Source: Coriobacteriales bacterium (GTDB lineage Bacteria > Actinomycetota > Coriobacteriia > Coriobacteriales > UBA8131). Taken from it: DNA of 7,814 nt. Both the position numbers and the translations under genes were made by a program. Shown here one piece after another: positions 6,301 through 7,814 of the stretch; positions within the stretch are counted from its first letter, which is position 1; each line of letters starts with the position of its first letter. Below the pieces are notes generated by a model. That model did no database searches. It was given only the letters and a program-made list of their open reading frames with translations, and was not told where the DNA came from. The stretch is from positions 1 through 7,814 of the forward strand of contig JAISMZ010000215.1 of assembly GCA_031276475.1 (NCBI GenBank). The letters are read 5' to 3'.

Positions 6301-7476
6301 GCCAGCGGCTCCGGCTCCGTTTGGCTCCTCGGCCTCGGCGGCTCCGTCCCCGTCCGGCTGCCCGGCATCCGCGGCGGTGGCGGGCTGGAGCGCGGCGTCC
6401 TCCTCCACAGCTTGAGCGGGTGCCGGCGTGAGGGAAAGCGCCGCCGGGCTGAGGTCGTAGAAGCCGTAGTTGGTGTTGAATACCGCGATGGCGTTTTGGC
6501 CCGTCGCGGCCGCTGCGGTGGTGGGATTGGTGGTTATCGGCGCGAAGTCCAGCTTCAGGGCGCTGTCGGTGACGGCCGCCCCCGCCGCGCCCCCGCCCCC
6601 GCCCGCCGCGCCGCCGCCCGCCGCTCCCGGCTGGGCGGCAAGAAGCTGTGCCAGCTCGCCAAAGGTCGCGGCCTGCGGCGCGGTGCCCCTGTCCTCGTTG
6701 AGCACCAGGAAGGCCTTGGCACCGGCGCTGTCTTCGGGCACCGCGAGGGCCGCGGGCGCCGGCACGACCGCCGCCCCCGCCGCCAGCGGCGTGCCGCTCT
6801 CATCGCAAAGCGCCAGGTTGTCGTCGGTGCCGAGCAGGGTGTCAATCACAATCTCGCCGGATATCGTGGCGGGCTGTGCACCAAAGTACTCCGCGCCGTA
6901 GCCGACCTTGACGGCATAGCCGCCGGCGTGGCTGGCGTCTTTGGTTATCGCCAGATACTGCGAGATGACGTAGTCGCCCACGGCATAGTGGGCGGCGACC
7001 ATGTCCTTTTCTACCACCGGCGGTATCAGTATTGTGCCATTGCCGGCGTCGATGTTGCCGCGGATCTCGCCAAAGCCGTAGTCCTCGCCGTTAATCGTAA
7101 AACGTGCGCGCGAGGCGGGCTTGTTGGGGTCAAAGGCGACGGTTGTGGGCAGCACGCTAAAGCTGCCGTCGTCAACCGACACGTAGCAGGCGATGTAGTC
7201 GTTGTAGATCACCTTGTAGCGCTTGCCCCCAAAAAGATAGGCCGTGTCGCTTTGTGCGACGTTGCCCTGGCCGGGCGCGGTGGCGGTCCGCTCGAGCTCG
7301 TCCAGCAGCGCCCGTTGCTCGGCAAAGGGCTGCGCCTGCGCGGGCAGCTCCGCCAACGCCGACGCATAAGCGCCCGGAGAGATGCCAAACGCCAGCAGCC
7401 CCGCCAACAGGCAGGCCAGCGATTTTTGCGCGCGACGCGACGGCGCCTTTAATGATGTCTTTGCCGGAGTTCCCAT
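1..7476 (-). CDS. Giant secreted multidomain surface protein, 5' part (2,492 residues, no stop in window)
   Basis: The frame stays open from ATG (7476-7474) to base 1; the codon register ends exactly at the edge, so the gene is partial at its 3' end and the full protein is longer than 2,492 residues. This ATG is the first start codon after an in-frame TAG (7560-7558) and has a GGGAAGGG ribosome binding site 7 bases upstream. The product has an N-terminal signal peptide followed by beta-rich, Gly/Asn/Asp/Thr-rich sequence typical of extracellular bacterial mosaics: three InlB-B-like repeats, a TIG-like domain, a large unassigned beta module, Fn3-like and Ig-like domains, and three Gly/Ala linkers. 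Cysteines are scarce. No protease, glycosidase or other catalytic motif was recognised. Cell-wall anchoring signals (LPXTG, SLH, cell-wall binding repeats) would normally be C-terminal and cannot be assessed. An adhesion or matrix-binding role is inference from domain types. The frame and signal peptide are secure; the function is not known. Confidence 0.95.
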   Translation of the reverse strand, partial: MGTPAKTSLKAPSRRAQKSLACLLAGLLAFGISPGAYASALAELPAQAQPFAEQRALLDELERTATAPGQGNVAQSDTAYLFGGKRYKVIYNDYIACYVSVDDGSFSVLPTTVAFDPNKPASRARFTINGEDYGFGEIRGNIDAGNGTILIPPVVEKDMVAAHYAVGDYVISQYLAITKDASHAGGYAVKVGYGAEYFGAQPATISGEIVIDTLLGTDDNLALCDESGTPLAAGAAVVPAPAALAVPEDSAGAKAFLVLNEDRGTAPQAATFGELAQLLAAQPGAAGGGAAGGGGGAAGAAVTDSALKLDFAPITTNPTTAAAATGQNAIAVFNTNYGFYDLSPAALSLTPAPAQAVEEDAALQPATAADAGQPDGDGAAEAEEPNGAGAAGAGAAGSAMTTLADAQGAHRIYIEAAKPNSISLLTQLPKNEHGESYVSVGDTISFVPTLINDGRITSRLELSYGKAVNGAQEQALLNLAPDENGVYTLTVPTDIYVDASDPDSNGQIGIAILTDFAEGAMQIHVDNNSFVGDTVQAYTVAENVNVSAAGVDLGHSKAALAGDTVTLVLERTVPGYLPTLEKFALRNYDTQSETAVTPNPVGGDTYTYDIPSYTGNVGLHIEIGSEARAGNTQIINRKIIASDPSGIGFAVETSDDGGSTYTPLALDAGLLRAPAGHSVKVPATQITSATWFAAQSTVALTAYNLSNGTQIATQNLKEDATDFTFPMPAANVELVLNLTANHHITTNIQYEAGGGPNSGASLAISPESPSAGQTVTVNVNLFGGGYKLAASNPLTAHKTGDSPAVALTTVVAGQSYTFTMPAHDVTVVLNLDNVASPPTMQTIATKPFVGEGQTVFGITYWTEKGDTTDDAFKAGALDTTSKTGQAAVGSTVRFYASKPPGVSTDWQLKRAYVIVGEGENAVEQAYGEESNQGLITSLGEGYYSFTMPDAPVTIGVEGQKDAAPGQIVTETKMLVNGQEYPYTGQGDAGNLQAYKLHAGALEKADGVLIGETVFIAAYPMLGGSLKSITVEQEGYAPLNITSTKAYNPQLNTDVFSFKALRGSVFKVTALYEASNKTSVMILGHEDDPDLEFIGERTRDLSFAQIYDPNASSRALNVASTVIELKTTDEHVGDYLYTLSEAANPSYGADDIQLELLEYKDGYSRYELTVNATSSKMPVELYVQKSDYSKRPVITGMTVNNSNQDKFNNLVITGENLRNLTQTVPYDYRPTIYLRQIGPGNNTVAYQVPRAALQPNAAGTQATLAVAHADLVLLEPAAAPAKPEFSSKYDYEAQIEWYWGSELGPMTLSDIARTSWTLNDASFDFKPNAEYCYAAVGLLHSFQFSYGVVAGETMETAKNNDAFSETYLTLECKGGFNISTSGGQTQLTLKDPASPVLVNGILTLEPSGSAGTSFLLAQSRDPGGLYNVTLSTNRRLVAKGTTVFSPVGSLGTLRMDFTSGKYYSATEEVLETPQRRGKSLPTFVPQGNITVDVLGYNGFSAEYHSIKLLPTKIQLAGDLLLQVPGIEMPLAGLALETLQLDLAKANPGFDGIKAVGEVGGSFAIITLQGKGEIDTFNNYYRFEGEVEIPVFEARGYLELVESQRFKIPMLEAFHMQVAGDKGIPLVPPVTIGYLNGFEGGVYGLAGTLDYDPTDPAKPILPPLRIAGGARFQLLELVEFWVELTAGAGYFKQSLHDAYVNLKGINFQVIEELTMEIGSFEDHPAGQRSRTVFGYNGRLRANLLKGIISDVFIAEGNLTVNASMDHPSYWLAKKDTYTDVLSLLQAINARFSASGNINGLLQVPKFALLGTNYGPFKIAEAGAWFDARIPLSSRIYTTCFRVGGSLSWGPVGIEVEYDFMQPASPPDFSFELFSAQGGAVGAGAGDGAADAGAGDAAGAGGGAGADAGGGALYAQAFGDTNSGGSIVIGEGMRVVADSFGALPTPLAPTALAPRSTSNMSALAVPDLSTTASISIYGDKDSFIHSISVPDDGKDHWIQAASLVAGEELDLTLYAPDGTPVALKPVPYNAESTAEQGEHGYNALRSQDGSGLLVCLDTPGEYKLTSNSEFRSWVMDANPAPELTESKLEGDAISFKAENLEDGARYFYKVMLEQKSSYNGDADSARVLQEEYFTADNNGEAAASLPLSNYNLNESLESGDYIPTVLLYRVSGTDDPATTDVDEEERELVSTGEIYTPITVVNSRAAAIAPGALGDLTVTAAGNESINLAFSRPTVAAGFGATPDDGDPSTNESASQPSWQPAYYQVDLYDETGQLATRAMDDNGAQTETPLSFTINDASSKDGRLDVVLAGIPGGHSYTAEVTPVYTARYEAPAAVQQTMTLGLLAIDSNTGTNNNTISLEQKGSPVTRAVAVPNAAPPKLTLTAGGAAKGAVNGTTTYYLSTAAALTIAADQPSEITVRKYSAGAAAPVLKSATNSTSLQLAAADLADKANGASSSEVVSSGLFAISAKNASGDTTLELVNIVVDTNAPFLLVD
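500..1260 (-). other. Fibronectin type III-like region (residues ~2073-2326)
   Basis: Two Fn3-like units are suggested. The first runs from PELTESKLEGDAISFKAENL through GARYFYKVMLEQ to SGDYIPTVLLYRVSG. The second is better defined: GALGDLTVTAAGNESINLAF, then a Gly/Asp/Ser-rich loop, PAYYQVDLYDETGQLATR, and LAGIPGGHSYTAEVTPVYTA. The last element is the typical Fn3 ending 'L-x-x-G-x-x-Y-x-x-x-V-x-x-V'. The usual tryptophan after 'I-x-L-x' is replaced by Phe, so both are diverged. Fn3 units act as spacers or binding modules in secreted bacterial proteins. Confidence 0.5.
1295..1575 (-). other. Beta-sandwich resembling pre-peptidase C-terminal domains (residues ~1968-2061)
   Basis: Sequence TASISIYGDKDSFIHSISVP, then DHWIQAASLVAGEELDLTLY, APDGTPVALKPVPYN, and GSGLLVCLDTPGEYKLTSN. 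The pattern of a folded strand, 'V-x-x-G-x-x-L-x-L-x-L-Y-x-P-D-G-x', and a final 'x-x-P-G-x-Y-x-L' strand is the layout of PPC-type jelly-roll domains found beside secreted modules. It lacks the exact consensus (for example the usual W/Y-Y start), so a generic Ig/jelly-roll fold is possible. Confidence 0.42.
1752..1853 (-). repeat. Gly/Ala/Asp-rich linker 3 with short imperfect repeats (residues ~1875-1909)
   Basis: A 34-residue run made only of Gly, Ala, Asp and one Val, with three imperfect copies of A-G-A-G-(D/G)-x-A. At DNA level it is a GCGGGCGCGGGCGAC-like unit repeated imperfectly. It separates the large beta module from the sequence YAQAFGDTNSGGSIVIGEG that follows. It probably forms a flexible hinge, and the tandem G+C-only units make length variation likely. 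Confidence 0.75.
1858..3052 (-). other. Large unrecognised beta module with central helical segments (residues ~1475-1873)
   Basis: About 400 residues with a character unlike the rest of the protein: few Asn/Thr and no Ig-type motifs. It has long, regular amphipathic strands (KIQLAGDLLLQVPGIEMPL, FAIITLQGKGEID, YYRFEGEVEIPVFEARGYLE) and many Gly turns. A conspicuous core reads IPLVPPVTIGYLNGFEGGVY followed by GLAGTLDYDP. Later come RIAGGARFQLLELVEFWVEL, GYFKQSLHDAYVNLKGI, a short helical stretch near YTDVLSLLQAINA, and a terminal VGGSLSWGPVGIEVEYDF. The strand-Gly-strand rhythm suggests a beta-solenoid, beta-barrel or extended lipid-transfer-like sheet. It ends at the Gly/Ala/Asp linker, so it is a discrete unit and may be the functional core. 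No family is named because I do not recognise one. Confidence 0.45.
3053..3659 (-). other. Beta-rich bridge of unknown family (residues ~1274-1474)
   Basis: The bridge begins after the TIG-like domain with an aromatic stretch, YDYEAQIEWYWGSELGP, and continues with SWTLNDASFDFKPNAEYCYA, which resembles Fn3/Ig loops. It then contains FSETYLTLECKGGFNISTSG, LVNGILTLEPSGSAGTSFLL, LYNVTLSTNRRLVAKGTTVF and LGTLRMDFTSGKYYSATEE. This repeated 'x-L-x-L-x-G' strand patterning with Gly turns could be a stacked beta structure. Two cysteines fall here, in the segments EYCYA and LECKGG. I recognise no family. Confidence 0.35.
3660..3922 (-). other. IPT/TIG-like immunoglobulin-fold domain (residues ~1185-1273)
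   Basis: The segment starts with PVITGMTVNN, followed by FNNLVITGENLRNLTQ. This matches the typical TIG pattern of P-x-I-x-x-(I/V) followed by (V/I)-x-G-x-N(F/L). A tail of NNTVAYQVPRAAL and GTQATLAVAHADLVLLEP supplies the expected later strands. TIG domains are small Ig-fold modules in cell-surface and carbohydrate-handling proteins. It sits between the InlB-like array and the bridge to the large beta module. A generic Ig-like domain is the main alternative. Confidence 0.5.
4597..5405 (-). other. Three InlB-B-like 'FTMP' repeats (residues ~691-960)
   Basis: Three units end in the same strand signature: FTFPMPAANVELVLNL (5308-5270 region), YTFTMPAHDVTVVLNL (around 5031-4985) and YYSFTMPDAPVTIGVEG (around 4651-4600). 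Units 2 and 3 open with a G-x-T-V strand (SAGQTVTVNV, AVGSTVRFYA). This F-x-MP-(A/D)-x-x-V-x-(V/I) ending is the hallmark of the divergent InlB B-repeat family of bacterial surface proteins. The copies are diverged (spacing from about 70 to 120 residues), so this is an old array and not a recent duplication. The following stretch to about residue 1090 ends SFKALRGSVFKVTALYE and may be a degenerate fourth copy. Family assignment is from memory of the motif, with no profile search. Confidence 0.72.
5406..6272 (-). other. Beta-rich unassigned region (residues ~402-690)
   Basis: Sequence from HRIYIEAAKPNSISLL through DTISFVPTLINDGRI, GVYTLTVPTDIYVD, NGQIGIAILTDF, DTVTLVLERTVPGYLP and DTYTYDIPSYTGNVGLHIEI shows regular strand-turn-strand patterning with Gly/Asp/Asn turns. 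It probably contains two or three Ig-like or related beta-sandwich domains, but none has a recognisable family signature. It runs directly into the InlB-like repeats. The motif DTVTLVLERT...LPTLEKFALRNYDT resembles the start of InlB-type repeats, so part of it may be a diverged copy. Confidence 0.4.
6275..6430 (-). repeat. Ala/Glu/Pro/Gly-rich low-complexity linker 2 (residues ~350-400)
   Basis: An acidic, Ala/Pro-rich stretch (APAQAVEEDAALQPATAAD, then several Gly/Ala/Glu blocks ending GAGAAGAGAAG) with no hydrophobic core. It should be disordered and separates a short Ala/Thr-rich segment from the beta-rich region starting near residue 408 (HRIYIEAAKPNSISLL). Composition is strongly biased, and its acidic residues distinguish it from linker 1. 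Confidence 0.7.
6577..6640 (-). repeat. Gly/Ala-rich linker 1 (residues ~280-300)
   Basis: An almost pure Gly/Ala run (AAQPGAAGGGAAGGGGG and on) encoded by monotonous GGC/GCG/GGG codons. It most likely forms a flexible spacer between the N-terminal module and the following sequence. The G+C-only DNA is liable to replication slippage, so its length may vary between strains. Confidence 0.75.
6640..7347 (-). other. Unassigned N-terminal region of the mature protein (residues ~44-280)
   Basis: After the signal peptide comes a short Ala/Gln/Glu-rich, probably helical stretch (about residues 40-65). It is followed by a compact segment rich in Tyr, Phe, Gly and Asp, beginning YLFGGKRYKVIYNDYIACYV and continuing through a GEDYGFGEIRGNID motif and VGDYVISQYLAITKD to KVGYGAEYF. 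Alternating hydrophobic residues suggest beta strands. I do not recognise a family. Being first after the signal peptide and before two disordered linkers, it would be a separately folded module. It carries one of the few cysteines in the mature protein. No catalytic motif is evident. Confidence 0.5.
7363..7476 (-). other. Sec-type signal peptide of the giant protein (residues 1-38)
   Basis: Residues 1-18 form an n-region rich in Lys and Arg (K6, K10, R14, R15, K18). Residues 19-32 form a hydrophobic core, SLACLLAGLLAFGI. A helix-breaking SPG follows, then A36-Y37-A38, which fits the A-x-A rule for signal peptidase I. Cleavage after A38 is the best guess; A40-L41-A42 is an alternative site. 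C22 lies at the start of the hydrophobic core and is preceded by S-L-A, so it does not make a normal lipobox. The long basic n-region is common in Gram-positive exported proteins. This indicates export across the cytoplasmic membrane. Confidence 0.88.
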
Positions 7477-7483
7477 TTTTGTA

Positions 7484-7491
7484 CCCTTCCC
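7484..7491 (-). promoter_or_regulatory. Ribosome binding site of the giant gene
   Basis: On the minus strand GGGAAGGG precedes TACAAAA and then ATG, a 7-base spacing. This purine-rich run is a fair match to the Shine-Dalgarno core. It fixes the start at 7476 because no other start codon lies between it and the in-frame TAG at 7560-7558. Confidence 0.7.
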
Positions 7492-7554
7492 AAAGTGGCC
7501 GCGACTAACATCACGGACGACCCGCGAGCCTTGTCTGCGACCTTGGTATCTGCA

Positions 7555-7610
7555 ACTCTAATTATGTGCTTTTTATGGAGAAAACCGCGAAGGTTTCAGA
7601 ATAGTAACCG
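7555..7610 (-). promoter_or_regulatory. Possible promoter region (A+T-richer stretch)
   Basis: This is the only A+T-rich stretch upstream of the gene. Minus-strand hexamers resembling a -10 box are CATAAT (7566-7561), CATAAA (7577-7572) and TACTAT (7606-7601). None has a convincing TTGACA-like partner at 16-18 bases; TTCTGA lies 18 bases before CATAAA but matches at only three positions. If CATAAT is used, the 5' leader is about 75-80 bases. In-frame stops TAA (7575-7573) and TAG (7560-7558) confirm the stretch is non-coding in the gene's frame. Confidence 0.25.
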
Positions 7611-7630
7611 AACGCCGCAGCTCAGGCGGT

Positions 7631-7755
7631 GGCAAGACGGGGACAGATGTGGCGGGGGCAGAAACGGGGACGTGGGGACGGCTTTGGGCAGGGGCCGAAA
7701 CAGGGATGTGGGGACGGTGCTGAGGCGGTGGGCGGGAATAGGGATGTGGGGACGG
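7631..7755 (+). repeat. Cluster of four imperfect G-rich ~25-base direct repeats
   Basis: Three well-conserved 25-base cores lie at 7657-7681, 7693-7717 and 7731-7755, all ending GGGA(C/T)GTGGGGACGG, with start-to-start spacing of 36 and 38 bases. A degenerate copy is at 7631-7655. A larger order is also visible: CTCAGGCGGTGG (7621-7632) recurs as CTGAGGCGGTGG (7720-7731) before the last copy. The stretch is unlike the coding sequence and holds no credible gene. Spacing and composition rule out a CRISPR array. It may be a REP-like intergenic repeat family or a multi-site protein target. Confidence 0.7.
7730..7751 (+). other. Canonical G-quadruplex motif
   Basis: Four G runs at 7730-7732, 7734-7736, 7741-7743 and 7748-7751 are separated by loops of 1, 4 and 4 bases, a strict G3+N1-7 arrangement. 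A second, slightly relaxed set uses runs at 7654-7658, 7666-7669, 7674-7677 and 7686-7688 with loops of 7, 4 and 8. Both are on the plus strand, which is the template for the giant gene. Formation in the cell is inference. Confidence 0.5.
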
Positions 7756-7770
7756 CAGACTGTGTGAAAA

Positions 7771-7812
7771 TTCCAGGGACACAAAGGGGACGTACTCTTT
7801 TGTGTTCCTGGA
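7771..7812. repeat. Long inverted repeat (hairpin) at the right edge
   Basis: TTCCAGGGACACAAA (7771-7785) is complementary to TTTGTGTTCCTGGAA (7798-7812) with a single C-to-T difference that still allows a G-U pair. Three further inner pairs (7786-7788 with 7795-7797, one a wobble) leave a loop of about 6 bases. On the minus strand the stem is followed by ATTTTC, so it could serve as a weak terminator for an unseen gene to the right. Its size and its GGGGACGT word (also in the upstream repeats) fit a REP-like palindrome equally well. Confidence 0.65.
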
Positions 7813-7814
7813 AA

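Noticed and set aside
6412..7452. Plus-strand open frame of 346 codons
   Set aside because: It ends opposite the signal peptide region and is antisense to clear coding sequence. Its Arg/Ala/Gly-rich product shows no family features.
7402..7476. Twin-arginine or lipoprotein signal
   Set aside because: S13-R14-R15-A16-Q17-K18 lacks the hydrophobic residues of the Tat consensus, and C22 is preceded by S-L-A at the start of the hydrophobic core, so there is no lipobox.
7631..7755. CRISPR array
   Set aside because: Repeats are imperfect, leave only 11-13 bases between cores, and the spacers share sequence. There is no cas gene in view.
7495..7767. Plus-strand open frame of 90 codons in the upstream region
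   Set aside because: Half of it is the G-rich repeat cluster, giving repeated Gly/Arg/Asp words. It has no ribosome binding site and overlaps the promoter and leader of the giant gene.
7573..7784. Minus-strand small open frames upstream of the giant gene
   Set aside because: Pro/His/Ser-rich products arise from translating the complement of the G-rich repeats. They start inside the hairpin and lack ribosome binding sites.

Overview
The window holds essentially one thing: the 5' 7,476 bases of a single giant gene on the minus strand, plus 338 bases of its upstream region. The reading frame opens at an ATG at 7476 (complement). By manual translation it runs through 2,492 codons without a stop to base 1, so the gene is cut by the left edge and its C-terminus is not visible. 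The product starts with a Sec-type signal peptide and continues as a mosaic of beta-rich modules separated by Gly/Ala-rich linkers. That is the architecture of a very large secreted or cell-surface protein. No enzyme active site, transporter or helical transmembrane segment was recognised after the signal peptide.

Order along the protein, reading right to left in window coordinates: signal peptide (residues 1-38); an unassigned N-terminal domain (about 44-280); two low-complexity linkers (about 280-300 and 350-400); unassigned beta-rich sequence (about 400-690); three InlB-B-like ('FTMP') repeats (about 691-960) and a possible degenerate fourth; an IPT/TIG-like domain (about 1185-1273); a beta-rich bridge; a distinctive, unrecognised module of about 400 residues (about 1475-1873); a Gly/Ala/Asp linker (1875-1909); a beta-sandwich resembling pre-peptidase C-terminal domains (about 1968-2061); fibronectin type III-like sequence (about 2073-2326); and a bacterial Ig-like segment at the cut end (2375-2492).

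The upstream 338 bases contain no credible gene. They hold a good Shine-Dalgarno sequence, a short A+T-richer stretch that may carry the promoter, a cluster of four imperfect G-rich repeats with G-quadruplex potential, and a long perfect-but-one-base hairpin at the right edge. The hairpin shares the GGGGACGT word with the repeats, so the two may belong to one REP-like family of intergenic palindromes.

The DNA is G+C-rich (judged by eye near 60%, not computed), with strong use of GGC, GCC, CTG and AAC. A G+C-rich Gram-positive-type bacterium, such as an Eggerthellaceae/Coriobacteriia member or a high-G+C Clostridia member, fits the InlB-like and Ig-like modules. Other lineages, for example Synergistota, also carry such proteins, so the taxonomic guess is weak. 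All long plus-strand reading frames lie antisense to the giant gene and look like by-products of its codon use.
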